A DNA stretch of 64,000 bases from Bradyrhizobium sp. CSA112 (GTDB lineage Bacteria; Pseudomonadota; Alphaproteobacteria; Rhizobiales; Xanthobacteraceae). Shown piece by piece: positions 25,524 to 33,697 of this stretch (the first letter of the stretch is position 1; every line of letters starts with the position of its first letter). Made by a program: the position numbers and the translations under genes. The DNA lies in NCBI RefSeq assembly GCF_029051645.1, contig NZ_JAACFS010000006.1:62001-126000 (forward strand), given 5' to 3'. The notes under the pieces were generated by a model. It had not been told where the DNA came from. It worked only from the letters and a program-made list of their open reading frames with translations, and ran no database searches.

Positions 25524-25579
25524 AACGAACACGATCAAGCGGGAATAAAAATGCAGCAAAATCAGCTATCGTGTTCGTT
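25524..25579. repeat. 12-bp perfect inverted repeat beside the tRNA-Met remnant
   Basis: AACGAACACGAT (25524-25535) and ATCGTGTTCGTT (25568-25579) are exact reverse complements with a 32-bp spacer. The right arm ends seven bases before the tRNA-Met remnant. It could be recombinase arm-type binding sites or a hairpin at the element end. Confidence 0.55.
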
Positions 25580-25585
25580 CTCCTG

Positions 25586-25632
25586 CCGCTCATACGGTCT
25601 GGTTGCAGGTTCGAGTCCTGCCGGGCCCACCA
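25586..25632 (+). pseudogene. 3' remnant of a tRNA-Met (CAT) gene; integrase-side attachment site
   Basis: The anticodon-loop sequence CTCATAC is followed by the T-arm GCAGGTTCGAGTCCTGC and acceptor CGGGCCCACCA. The matching 5' strand GGGCCCG is absent upstream, so it is not a working tRNA. Its CCA end is six bases from the stop of the tyrosine recombinase gene, the usual layout of an att site at a tRNA 3' end. Confidence 0.8.
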
Positions 25633-25637
25633 TCCGG

Positions 25638-26783
25638 CTATTTGCGCTTTGATTTCTCACGCGTATTTCTCCGTTTTGTCTCATCGTTTGATTTTAGCCC
25701 TCCGAGTGAGACACTTTTGCGATTCCTATGCTCGTCGAGACGAGCGAAAGCGTTGTCGACCATCACGCGCTTTCTCGCCTCGCGAATGTAAACCTCGGCG
25801 GTCTCTAGTTTCGACCAGCCGAACAAGGCGCACATCTCCGGTGCGGTGGCCCCGCTTTCTGCCATCGTTACAGCGCTAGCTTTGCGAAGGCCGTGCGAAC
25901 TGCACCGGTGTAGACCAGCAGCATCACACCATTCGCGCATCTTGTTGCCGAAGCCGGAAATGGTGAATGGACGCCCCAGGTCGTTCACAAGATATGAGAG
26001 ATCTCCAACAGGCGTCTCGGCGAGAGAAGCACGCAGCTCAGGCGTGAACTTCGCAACAATTGTCTTCCGTGTTTTCTCTCTATTGCGGCCCTTCCAAGCA
26101 ACGAACTCCAGATAATCTCCGTGTTCGTGCTGACGGCCTACCCTACATGCATCAGAGCGGCGCGCTCCGATGTTGAGCATAATCTCCAGCGCAAGCCGCG
26201 CCTTAGAGCCTATTTTATGGTGTGCTCGGTAGGTTGTGACTTCTCCGGCAGTCCATGTGCGCCAACCAACGGTTTCGTTGATTTTCTCGACCCCAATCGC
26301 GGGATTGCTTTTGGCGTATTTTTTGCGAACTGACCATTTGAAAAGGGGTCGTAAATACTTCACAAGCTTGTCGGCAGCACCCGGGGTCGCGCTTCGTTTG
26401 TCTCGGCTTCGCTCCACATCCTCTGTTCGGTAGGCGTCATACGGGTGATTGCCGGCGCTCTCGCAAAAGCGATTGAGCACCCCTCGCTTGTCGTTCTGCG
26501 TCAAAATATCGAAGCGCTTGAACTCTTCAGAGCGGTAGTACTGATCAACTAACCAATAGAATGTCTTTTCACGCGGCGGGGCCTGTAGCGATCGCGGCAC
26601 ATTCGAGACGCTCTCGAGCGCCGCGAAATATGCCTGCATGAATTCCGGCCTGATGTTCCCGTTGCTGTCCTCAAAGATCTCGCGGATTCTTATCTTCTTG
26701 GAGCCCGGCTTACGGATGTAGTAGCGCGGATTGCCTCTTCGGTCCGGGTCAAACACGCAGTACCGGAGACGGGTCTTGATCAC
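25638..26783 (-). CDS. Tyrosine recombinase (phage/island integrase)
   Basis: 381 residues. N-terminal DNA-binding region, core-binding domain (~75-170), and catalytic domain with Arg in GARRSDACR, HGLRKAS, a Trp in the second-His position (LFGWSKLE) and the nucleophile Tyr in AEVYIREA. All catalytic residues needed for recombination are present. It points towards the tRNA-Met remnant and overlaps the excisionase-like gene by 4 bp, a typical integrase module. Confidence 0.92.
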   Translation of the reverse strand: MIKTRLRYCVFDPDRRGNPRYYIRKPGSKKIRIREIFEDSNGNIRPEFMQAYFAALESVSNVPRSLQAPPREKTFYWLVDQYYRSEEFKRFDILTQNDKRGVLNRFCESAGNHPYDAYRTEDVERSRDKRSATPGAADKLVKYLRPLFKWSVRKKYAKSNPAIGVEKINETVGWRTWTAGEVTTYRAHHKIGSKARLALEIMLNIGARRSDACRVGRQHEHGDYLEFVAWKGRNREKTRKTIVAKFTPELRASLAETPVGDLSYLVNDLGRPFTISGFGNKMREWCDAAGLHRCSSHGLRKASAVTMAESGATAPEMCALFGWSKLETAEVYIREARKRVMVDNAFARLDEHRNRKSVSLGGLKSNDETKRRNTREKSKRK

Positions 26784-27043
26784 GCGACAACTCCATCGAA
26801 CGGGTTGTTTTCAGCCGGTTCGCTGTCGCGCAATCTCTCCCAGGCCTCCCGGACCTCGCCCACATCCCACAGCACAACGCCACCAACCTTGTGCCCGACC
26901 GGCATCCTCCCGCCCTTCACCCATTCGTCAAAAGTCGTCGGCGAGACGCCAACCGACGCCGCCGCCTCATTCCGCCTTAAGGCAAACCGCGGGATGGAAG
27001 CATCACGGGGCGACAATGCCGGGCGGGACAGGGTCAGAGACAT
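26780..27043 (-). CDS. AlpA-like helix-turn-helix protein (putative excisionase)
   Basis: 87 residues from ATG 27043. 'RRNEAAASVGVSPTTFDEWV' followed by GGRMPVGHKVGGVVLWDVGEV is the winged-helix pattern of AlpA/MerR-type excisionase proteins. Its stop overlaps the integrase start, so the two are made together. Likely role: direction control of recombination or activation of the integrase. Confidence 0.8.
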   Translation of the reverse strand: MSLTLSRPALSPRDASIPRFALRRNEAAASVGVSPTTFDEWVKGGRMPVGHKVGGVVLWDVGEVREAWERLRDSEPAENNPFDGVVA

Positions 27044-27071
27044 CAGCCAGCCGCCTGGCACTGGGGAAACT

Positions 27072-27533
27072 ATGGCGGCCAGAGTAAAAAAGCGGACCGA
27101 TACATCCACAAATAGGGAATCTGACAAAATCTTTGTCCGGCTACCGGCGGGGATGCGGAAGCACCTCGCTCAAGTGGCCGCGCGTCGTGGCAAGTCGATG
27201 AACGCCGAGGTCGTCACCGCGTTGGCGATACATATTGCGCGCGACGGCGAGCCTGATGAGACCACAATCAAAAGCGAACTCGCCGAGCTGAAAGAGGGAA
27301 TCAAGCTCAGCGAGGAAGGCCTAATCCAAATGTCAAAACGGCTCCAAGCGGGGGTGACCGGGCTGGAGAATCTGTTTTTCGACGTTCGAGATGTCGATCT
27401 CGATGCCTTCATATCCGATCAACGCGGCCAAGGTGTCGGCCTGACGCGGACGGAAGCGATCCGCAAGATCCTGCGCTCCTACCTTCATGAGCGTGGCTAC
27501 GGTCCTGGAAACAAGAAAACGCCCGGCAGTTAA
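27072..27533 (+). CDS. Arc-type ribbon-helix-helix DNA-binding protein
   Basis: 153 residues. The N-terminal 'KIFVRLPAGMRKHLAQVAAR' and GKSMNAEVVTAL (~20-55) fit the Arc/MetJ repressor fold, followed by a coiled coil and a second RHH-like end (LTRTEAIRKILRSYL). It diverges from the excisionase-integrase pair, so it may be the element's repressor. ATG 27072 is only ~30 bp from the start of the opposite gene. Confidence 0.8.
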   Translation: MAARVKKRTDTSTNRESDKIFVRLPAGMRKHLAQVAARRGKSMNAEVVTALAIHIARDGEPDETTIKSELAELKEGIKLSEEGLIQMSKRLQAGVTGLENLFFDVRDVDLDAFISDQRGQGVGLTRTEAIRKILRSYLHERGYGPGNKKTPGS

Positions 27534-27590
27534 GCCGAGCCCTCGATAAGTTGGTCGAAGTATTAGAACGCCCCGAGCTTCTTGTTGCCG

Positions 27591-27809
27591 TTACTCGGAT
27601 GCAAGGCGGACGTTAACGGCCGGCGGATTTTGCTCGCCGGCTTCGCTAACTCTGGCGAGCACGAGCCAGTCCTCAGCAAGCTTCAACCACGCATCTCCAT
27701 CGATCGGGTCCCGTGCTCCTGCGGCCCGATCCTTGCAATCCTGAGCCTCTCTACGAAACCGGTCTACCCTGTCCCACATGGTGGAGTTACGCGCCAACTG
27801 GCCTAGCAT
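27591..27809 (-). CDS. Small conserved protein, helical
   Basis: About 72 residues (or 62 from ATG 27779). The core 'WDRVDRFRREAQDCKDRAAG' ... GDAWLKLAEDWLVLA resembles tiny, abundant Bradyrhizobium proteins with the pattern 'RFRxxAExC...EAWLxxAExWLKLA'. Function unknown. Confidence 0.65.
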   Translation of the reverse strand: MLGQLARNSTMWDRVDRFRREAQDCKDRAAGARDPIDGDAWLKLAEDWLVLARVSEAGEQNPPAVNVRLASE

Positions 27810-28028
27810 TACCCCAGTCAACCCCGCTTCGGATGGACTATTCCCGAAGTTAGAAGCGGGCCCGACGAAACCGTTTTCCGAACATGTTGAAAACGTCCTG
27901 TAACAAACCCGGCCTATAGTGGCACCGTAGAAATACGGTGCTAGCAGGGGGCCCGCGGCACGATGATTGCTTGCCGAGCTACGATTATTTGAAACCAAAA
28001 TTTGTCTTGTAGGCAGGGAGTATTTCAG

Positions 28029-28205
28029 ATGGAACAGTCTTTCCACGATTTCGAGCAGCGTCTTTTGCAGACCACGGCCGATCTTCTCAATCGAAAGACG
28101 GAAAATCAGAAGCTCAAAGAATCGATCCGAGCGGCAGAAGCGTCCAAGCGAGGCCGAAGTGTCCGAAGGTCACCCTGGCAGGCCAGGCTTCACCGTTTCG
28201 ATTAG
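28029..28205 (+). CDS. Small coiled-coil protein (convergent pair with H-NS-like gene)
   Basis: 58 residues from ATG 28029 with AGGGAG upstream. 'HDFEQRLLQTTADLLNRKTE' suggests a helical protein. Its 3' end overlaps the 3' end of the opposite-strand gene by 36 bp. The same arrangement of a short helical gene facing an H-NS-like gene recurs at 36681-37064. Confidence 0.6.
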   Translation: MEQSFHDFEQRLLQTTADLLNRKTENQKLKESIRAAEASKRGRSVRRSPWQARLHRFD

Positions 28206-28346
28206 TTTTGACTGCTGATTGAGTTGTTTCAACCGACGTTCGAGCTCGATCTTCTTAGCCTTCAACTTCGCGCTGAGCACATCGTGCATCTGTTCGCGCA
28301 GCGCGAACAGATCATCGGTCGTCATTGATTCCCACTCGCTCTGCAT
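28170..28346 (-). CDS. H-NS-like N-terminal domain microprotein
   Basis: 58 residues, starting 'MQSEWESMTTDDLFALREQM' and continuing as a Lys/Glu/Leu coiled coil (KAKKIELERRLKQLNQ). This is the oligomerisation-type N-terminal region seen in alphaproteobacterial H-NS-like proteins, here without the C-terminal DNA-binding part. It may act as a dominant modulator of full-length H-NS. It closely resembles the gene at 36876-37064. Confidence 0.65.
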   Translation of the reverse strand: MQSEWESMTTDDLFALREQMHDVLSAKLKAKKIELERRLKQLNQQSKLIETVKPGLPG

Positions 28347-28361
28347 GACGCGCCCCCACGA

Positions 28362-28556
28362 TCATGAGATGTAACGACTCACGATTGTATCTGGCGCGCG
28401 TCGATTTCCATAGAGGCCCGACGCACGGAATTGGGCAAAGTGTGACCGGCTATTCCATCCCGTCGAGCTCGCGACGTCCCACGACGCCGCCAGGATGATG
28501 AGCGATGGCGTCCAAGTCAGCATGGCACCGAATGCAACGGCTTCCAGAGTTGTCAT
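28362..28556 (-). CDS. Small membrane protein
   Basis: 64 residues: one hydrophobic helix at the start (TLEAVAFGAMLTWTPSLIIL), then a hydrophilic tail that looks out of keeping with it. Proteins with this TWTPSLI-type N-terminus are, as I recall, common in Bradyrhizobium as membrane proteins; the tail may result from a frameshift. Confidence 0.5.
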   Translation of the reverse strand: MTTLEAVAFGAMLTWTPSLIILAASWDVASSTGWNSRSHFAQFRASGLYGNRRAPDTIVSRYIS

Positions 28557-28712
28557 AAGTCACCGTGACGGCCTCGCTCTAGTCAAGGTTGTCTTGATTT
28601 GGGGCGATTGTGTGCGCGTGCGCTGCAATTTGCTACCGTAGGACTACGGATGATTCACGCGTTATTGGCCCGGGCTTTGGCAAGTTCGTTTGATTGTGCG
28701 TTCTCCAGGAAG

Positions 28713-29312
28713 TCAAACGCCGCCGCCCGGACGGCTGGCGGCGTATTTTTCGATCTCTGCATTCCAATGAAGGGCGACGTTCTTCGCTCCCGCAAACTGA
28801 TTGTTGATCAGAAAGGTGCCCACGTCCCGGAGGTAACCGGCAAAGTGCTCGCCATCGTCGCTTAGCTGCATGACCTCTGGCGGTGGAGCGGGTAGCCCGG
28901 CGCCACGCGCCCGATTTAGTAAGGCTTGCAGGTCTGGCATGCGGTCACTTATGCACGTCGGCCATCGTTGGTTAATCTGCCCAGCGCGCTCAACAATGAA
29001 GTCTGAGAATTCCCTCAGATCGTATCCCAGCAGTGCAAGCTCCGCTTCCCTTTCGGCGCTTCTGCTGCGAAACAACGCATCAACCCACAAGCCGATCGCC
29101 AATCCGATCAGGAAAGTCAAAGCTGGATAGAAGAACCAGTGATCCGTGACTGCAGCAGCTTTGGCGAGCGCCCACTGGAGACCCTTTGTAGGGTCGTCGA
29201 GATACCCGGTTTGGTTCCCCCACTTTTCAATGGCTTTGGCAATCAATGTACCGACGCCGAGAGACCCGACGATCCATAGGCTTGCCTTCCTTGCCGCAGA
29301 TCGCCAATTCAT
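28713..29312 (-). CDS. Membrane protein of unknown function
   Basis: 199 residues with two membrane helices (~8-27 and ~60-80), a charged linker (RSRSAEREAELALLGYDL) and a cytoplasmic-type C-terminal region. No family is recognised. It stands alone, with no operon partner in the same direction nearby. Confidence 0.65.
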   Translation of the reverse strand: MNWRSAARKASLWIVGSLGVGTLIAKAIEKWGNQTGYLDDPTKGLQWALAKAAAVTDHWFFYPALTFLIGLAIGLWVDALFRSRSAEREAELALLGYDLREFSDFIVERAGQINQRWPTCISDRMPDLQALLNRARGAGLPAPPPEVMQLSDDGEHFAGYLRDVGTFLINNQFAGAKNVALHWNAEIEKYAASRPGGGV

Positions 29313-29629
29313 GGGACACTCCGCTGCACCGAAGTTATCTGAACGTCGATAAGTGGCAAGTCAGCCCGAACTGGCGGGCCTTGGTGCGCTCGAAGTCGCT
29401 GTTCACCCAAAAGCGCCGTCGCCTGGTGCCCATAAAAGCCCGGCCGGGCGCCTGATGGCCCCGCGCACGGCGAGAACGGCGCGGCTGGCGCAGAGTTTGC
29501 GCTTCCATTCGGGTCGATTTGACAGCGCCGCTAGGTGGGCAGCGGGTGGCTGCCGTAGCCACGATAAATCGATCGGAATCGCCGGGTTTGTCGCGGCGGA
29601 ACATCCTAACAATAGTTGCGGTCTGCCTC

Positions 29630-29659
29630 CATGAAGAAGCCCGGCGGTTAGGCCGGGCT
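29630..29659 (-). terminator. Rho-independent-type terminator
   Basis: AGCCCGG and CCGGGCT pair around an 8-base loop; on the minus strand the stem is followed by TTCTTC. It lies 40 bp beyond the stop of the gene at 29699-29980. Confidence 0.6.
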
Positions 29660-29698
29660 CAAGTATGTAGCGGCAGCGGTCGGCTATCGCACAATCCT

Positions 29699-29980
29699 TC
29701 ACCCTATATCGGATTGCGCTTTGGCCTCCGCATCGAGTTCGGCGCGGTTGGGATGGAGGACGCGAAAAAGCAAGCCCCGCCGATGTTCTACGGCTTTAGC
29801 GAGGCTGACGACTTGCCAGCCGAGTCTCGCGATCATGCCCGAATCGTCGTCCGTCAATGTATCAGCCAGGCGAGCAATGACCCTTCCGTAGTCGATGAGG
29901 GATTGTACATCGTCTTCCATGTCGCTGGCGATATGGAAGGGGGTTTGTCTTCCGGCGTCGCTGATGTCGTTCGTGTCCAT
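29699..29980 (-). CDS. Small conserved protein, helical
   Basis: 93 residues from ATG 29980, fixed by GGGGAGGA nine bases upstream. It is helical and acidic in the first part (MDTNDISDAGRQTPFHIASD) with no known domain. The ATG overlaps the stop of the frameshifted gene upstream (TGATG), so in the ancestor the two were translationally coupled. Confidence 0.65.
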   Translation of the reverse strand: MDTNDISDAGRQTPFHIASDMEDDVQSLIDYGRVIARLADTLTDDDSGMIARLGWQVVSLAKAVEHRRGLLFRVLHPNRAELDAEAKAQSDIG

Positions 29981-30500
29981 CAGATCCTCCCCTCTTGCCA
30001 GAGTGTCGGGAGCACGTCGGAGAGGTTCTCGAGCAAACCCTCGCGCCACTCATCGGCCAGGCATGGCCATCTGTGTCGTGGCTTACAGCGTGCTTAAGCA
30101 AGGCCAGCGTCCCAAGCCGTGTGGTGGGGATCGCCTCGATCAGTGCGTACGCTGCCTCGACCTCGGCATCCCCGGACAGGCCAACCTGCCGTTCGGCCTC
30201 GATCCACCTTGGATCGTCGGTCTCCACGATCTCCTCCTCCCAGGCGGTGATGCTGGAGCAACGTCGTTCCTCAGGAAGCTCATTCTCAAGTTTGCAGTGG
30301 CGGTCAACCCAAGAGACCAATTTGGCGTGTGCCGCCTTGTGCACTTCGATGGCCGCCAAGATCGGATCAGGGGCTTGCACAGCGGCTGCCGCCGTTCCTG
30401 GCACCGAGAGAGCCGTCGCGAGGGCGGCGCTTCCAGCGGTTAGTGCTGCGGCTTGGGAAAGGAATCGGCGCCGGGAGAGGTGTCGACGCCGGCGGTGGTA
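29980..30500 (-). pseudogene. Frameshifted and 5'-truncated conserved exported-protein gene
   Basis: Reading from ~30470: a signal-like start RRRFLSQAAALTAGSAAL without an initiator, then a helical body with 'RRCSSITAWEEEIVETDDPR' and DTDGHAWP. At ~30060 the frame shifts by one base; in the new frame the protein continues DEWREGLLENLSDVLPTLWQ and ends at 29980, exactly coupled to the next gene. In-frame stops and the lack of a start codon upstream show the 5' end is lost at about 30500. Confidence 0.65.
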
Positions 30501-30944
30501 GTCGGCGGGTCAGATCGTAAAGTGATAGATGCATGGCGAGCACTGTTCGGCGAATTGGGAAACGGTCCACCCGCCGACAATCAAGATTTGAACGTGGTGC
30601 GCGCGTGGAACGACCGGGTCGCCGATCGATTGGTGGATTTGCTGTCCGCGATGTCAACCGCACTCGGCTATACTTTCTCCACCGAAGAGCTACGTCGCGG
30701 CATTTATTATCCGAAGGGCCGGGTAGAACTTGAACAAGCTCAACTTGCGATAATGCATGGCCTGAGCAATATCATTCAGGGACGCGCCGCGCTGCCAATG
30801 AAAATTACCGAAGTTCCGGGCGCAGGAGAGACGGCCACTCTTCAAGCCACGCTCAACGAGAAAATGCTCGGAGCATATGCCGAAGATGGTTCTCTCAAAG
30901 TGAAGGTCGTTCAGGAGGGGCAGCGCTCGGCAGGCCGCAGATGA
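30453..30944 (+). pseudogene. Truncated gene: C-terminal part of a DUF6680-like protein
   Basis: An open reading of 163 codons, but only residues after ~20 look native: 'VIDAWRALFGELGNG' to 'LGYTFSTEELRRGIYYPKGR' and ALPMKITEVP match the C-terminal half of DUF6680-type proteins as I recall them. The first ~20 residues are antisense to the neighbouring gene's signal region, so the native N-terminus was removed at about 30500. Confidence 0.5.
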
Positions 30945-30947
30945 GAT

Positions 30948-31187
30948 CATCCCTCGCCTGCCTTCAGCTCCATCAGTGCAGACCTCCGGTGCGCCAATGC
31001 GGTCGAGCCGATACAAGGGCGCATCCACATCGAGAAAGTCAACGAGCCGTTTCTCTTCCGTGACCGCGGCAGCCCGGCCGAGTACGGCGCGGGCCTCAAA
31101 CTCGCGATCGAGCGCGGTTGGATCAAGCTGCATGAGTCAGGAACCTTCGTGACCTTCACGCGGGCCGGCGCTGAGCTGTTTGCTTGA
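30948..31187 (+). pseudogene. Small conserved protein without a visible start
   Basis: The frame just after the previous stop reads ANAVEPIQGRIHIEKVNEPF, then LFRDRGSPAEYGAGLKLAIE, GWIKLHESGTFVTFTRAG and ends ELFA. The sequence is clearly protein-like, but no ATG, GTG or TTG precedes it in frame. Either the start was lost or expression depends on the upstream gene. Family unknown. Confidence 0.45.
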
Positions 31188-31195
31188 ACAGGAGA

Positions 31196-31227
31196 AGGGT
31201 CCCAGCGATAGAGCCGGGACCCTCCTT
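31196..31227 (+). terminator. Hairpin terminator
   Basis: AGGGTCCC (31196-31203) pairs with GGGACCCT (31216-31223), followed by CCTT. It lies just after the stop at 31187 and looks bidirectional. Confidence 0.55.
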
Positions 31228-31370
31228 GGGCTGAGGTATCGCACCCTGGGGGGACACGGTGCGACATCGCTTCAACCCACCAGCCATTCGCTTCAACACA
31301 CCACCCTTAGTTCACGTTCCTGAGCGGACGCTCGCGCCGCTTTCGGCTGCTGCCGACCTTCCTGACCACC

Positions 31371-31547
31371 TTAGTGCGCCATCTTGAACTCCGCGATCTT
31401 CCGCCCACCGTCCCACAGCTCTATGTCGTGACCGTCCACGAGCAATTTGGCGCGCTCTTTAGCTGCTTCGTCATCGTCGCATTCAATGTCCACGCGACGG
31501 ACGATATGGCCGTTCCAGCCGATCATGTAAGCTCGATAGGCGTGCAT
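31371..31547 (-). CDS. Small conserved protein (58 residues)
   Basis: Starts MHAYRAYMIGWNGHIVRRVD and contains DDDEAAKERAKLLVDGHDIE and LWDGGRKIAEFK. The balanced composition and the 'AYRAY-IG-GHI' plus 'DDEAA..AK.LVDGHD.ELW' pattern match a very common short Bradyrhizobium family of unknown function. Confidence 0.75.
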   Translation of the reverse strand: MHAYRAYMIGWNGHIVRRVDIECDDDEAAKERAKLLVDGHDIELWDGGRKIAEFKMAH

Positions 31548-31560
31548 GGGTGCGCCTTCC

Positions 31561-31758
31561 TCACCTCGGCGATTGCAGCCCAGGCGACCGCAGCCAATCG
31601 TTGATGCGGCTCGCTGTGTCTAATTGCCTGACCTTCGTAGCAAGCGCTTCATGCTCAGGCCCTTGCGGAGTGCCAGCCAGCTGCTCTTCGATTCTGGCTT
31701 TTTCGGCTGCGATTCGATCTTCAAAAGAGTGAGCTTTGGAGCGGACGCAGCGCTGCAT
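31561..31758 (-). CDS. Small helical protein ending in INDWLRSPGL (paralogue of 44190-44423)
   Basis: 65 residues. The second half 'TKVRQLDTASRINDWLRSPG' and its LQ-P ending match the gene at 44190-44423 (HINEWLRSPGLQPP). The first half is a Lys/Glu helix. Unknown function; follows the previous gene on the same strand by 13 bp, so probably co-transcribed. Confidence 0.68.
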   Translation of the reverse strand: MQRCVRSKAHSFEDRIAAEKARIEEQLAGTPQGPEHEALATKVRQLDTASRINDWLRSPGLQSPR

Positions 31759-31974
31759 GACTACCTCTCTCGATTAGGGGTCCTTCAATTAGGGTCGTAG
31801 ACCTTTGTGTTCACTGAGAACGCCGAGGCTAGCAAACGGATCCAGCGTTCCGTCTGGTATCCGACTCTAACAATTGAATTTGGAGTCGGAAGAAGGCGGA
31901 ACGGCCTTAGCACATTGCGCATTCAATCCCCGTGCCGGTCCACCCCTGGCACACTCCCGTGACAGCGGCCTCGG

Positions 31975-32205
31975 TCACCTCCCCCGCCGGGGCCGTTTCG
32001 GTTCGACAGGTTTAATGCCGGCCGCCAGCTCGCGCCTTCTTCTTTTTCCCGGCCTTCTTCTCGACCGCACGCCCTTGAATTTTCTCGCGCCGCTTTTGTT
32101 CTTCGCTTGTTTTTTCAGCGCCATAAACTCTCCGGACTTTTTGCTGCGCTTGGTCCATGCCGTCTCGCCAGCCAACTTCGTCTTCACTTGGGATCGTTTC
32201 CTCAC
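31975..32205 (-). CDS. Small Lys/Arg-rich protein
   Basis: 76 residues, about a third Lys or Arg. The first part, 'GETAWTKRSKKSGEFMALKK', resembles short basic proteins often seen in rhizobial genomes; the last 25 residues are simple Arg-rich sequence and may be out of frame. Possibly nucleic-acid binding. Confidence 0.45.
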   Translation of the reverse strand: MRKRSQVKTKLAGETAWTKRSKKSGEFMALKKQAKNKSGARKFKGVRSRRRPGKRRRRELAAGIKPVEPKRPRRGR

Positions 32206-32298
32206 CGCGCCTTTCCTGGCGTTGCGCGCTTCTTCGAGCTTTCAGACCGGCACCATAATCAACATGGAACAAAGAGAGCCCGCCGTAATTCAAACGTA

Positions 32299-32499
32299 AT
32301 GCGATACCGGGACGTCGATTACACCGTCGTTCAAGGGATTGGACGGCGATTATGGAAATGGGCGGTCTCGATTGAAGCGAACCCCCGAACAGGCCAAGCC
32401 GCGACCAAATCGGAGGCGGTGGCAGAAGCCGAGCGCGCGATCGACCGGGCCTTGACCTCAAAAAAGATACGGCTTGTGCGCCCTGAGCAGGAGCAATGA
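32299..32499 (+). CDS. Small conserved protein (66 residues)
   Basis: Starts MRYRDVDYTVVQGIGRRLWK and continues with a beta-rich then helical part (TKSEAVAEAERAIDRAL). This pattern is common in Bradyrhizobium small proteins. No function known. ATG 32299 fits the conserved start. Confidence 0.75.
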   Translation: MRYRDVDYTVVQGIGRRLWKWAVSIEANPRTGQAATKSEAVAEAERAIDRALTSKKIRLVRPEQEQ

Positions 32500-32540
32500 G
32501 CCGAGTGCCCGCCCCGGCGCTGACCGGCGGGCTGTTGGGC

Positions 32541-32744
32541 TCAGCCGATCCGCAAATTTCCGGCCGACTCCTTGCCGCGGTCCCTGACGACCTCGTAGCT
32601 GACCTTCGCACCCTCAGCGAGTCCGGTAAAACCGGCCTTCTCCACCGCGGAAATATGCACGAAGACATCCTTACCGCCGTTGTCCGGCTGGATGAACCCG
32701 TACCCCTTGGTCGGATTGAACCACTTCACAACAGCTGTAGCCAC
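32541..32744 (-). CDS. Cold-shock domain protein (CspA family)
   Basis: 67 residues: a single cold-shock domain with RNP1 KGYGFIQPD and RNP2 VFVHISAV, the nucleic-acid-binding strands. Length is normal for a stand-alone CSP, an RNA chaperone. Upstream on the minus strand there is a long leader, as is usual for csp genes. Surrounded by decayed genes but itself intact. Confidence 0.93.
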   Translation of the reverse strand: MATAVVKWFNPTKGYGFIQPDNGGKDVFVHISAVEKAGFTGLAEGAKVSYEVVRDRGKESAGNLRIG

Positions 32745-32993
32745 GTCCGCACTCCGTTTGAGCCAATGGCGGCAGCCTAGTTCGGATTCCCGGTAGCGCG
32801 CAAACAGAAAGCCGCCGCCGTAGTCGAATCAGCGACGGCTTCTGCACCCTGACCCAGGTCACACAAGCTACCGCCGCAGCCATTGGGAAAATGTTGCAAT
32901 CGCTGGAACCGGGGGCTCGGCGACGCGTCGAATCCAGCTTCCGGCCGATGCCCCAAAGCCCCCTGGCCGGAAGAAAACCTGCTTACAGGTTTG

Positions 32994-33024
32994 CGGCCCC
33001 AGAGGTATGCCCTGGGGCCGTTTT
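32994..33024 (+). terminator. Rho-independent terminator (GGCCCCAG hairpin family)
   Basis: CGGCCCCAG and CTGGGGCCG pair perfectly across a 9-base loop and are followed by TTTT. The same stem occurs at 37486 and 43783. Confidence 0.75.
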
Positions 33025-33049
33025 GGCTCGCTGGATCGTGGGTGGCGCC

Positions 33050-33301
33050 ATGCACTTCAGCCGCATTGCTCCCGCGACGCAGGAGCTAGAGATATGGAGC
33101 GCGAGCGAGCGCGGCTTCTCATTTGTAATCAGTAATGAGAGTAGCAGTGGCCGTGGACTCCACGGGAAGCCTGGCTTTGAAGCTTCTTGGCGCCCGATCA
33201 ATTTCAACAGGCCTGCCATCAGGGTAGGCGGATCACCCTTTAAGACGTTTGCCGAAGCCGAGAACGCCTGTGAGGCCATGCTTGCGCACCTGACCAAATA
33301 A
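33050..33301 (+). CDS. Small conserved protein (83 residues)
   Basis: From ATG 33050. The C-terminal part 'GGSPFKTFAEAENACEAMLA' with ASWRPINFNRPAIRV before it is strongly protein-like and matches a short family I associate with Bradyrhizobium. No known function. It lies 26 bp after a terminator hairpin. Confidence 0.65.
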   Translation: MHFSRIAPATQELEIWSASERGFSFVISNESSSGRGLHGKPGFEASWRPINFNRPAIRVGGSPFKTFAEAENACEAMLAHLTK

Positions 33302-33697
33302 CCCCGCTTAGACTTCACCCGAGTAGCACGGCCTCCCTGCCCCGAACACGAGCGCCCCGGCGCCGGCACATCGATGCCGTCCAGGATCGCCAGCCAGGCC
33401 GCGGGGAGCGGATTAACGCATCCCGCCACTCCCTATGCGTCCGGGCACTAGGCAGCCCGGCGCGTGATCGCTTCCGGACGACACAAGCCGGGGCCGGCCC
33501 CCAGTTGTTCCGTCTACTCCCAATAGCAAAGAGGCCGCGTCTGTCCCTAGGGGAAGGCCCGCTTCCTTCTCAGTGCGATTAATCTGACGGCCAGCCCTGT
33601 GCACAAGCTGTGGAAAACTGCCTAACTTATGTCCCAATTGGACACCTAAGCTACTGATGTTACGGCATTTTATTTCATTATTTGCGTAGGTGTTTGG
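33302..33697. other. 396-bp stretch without a supported gene
   Basis: No convincing coding sequence on either strand; a minus-strand reading at 33413-33787 overlaps a better plus-strand gene and has unlikely composition. The 3' part is AT-rich and probably holds the promoter of the next gene. Confidence 0.5.
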
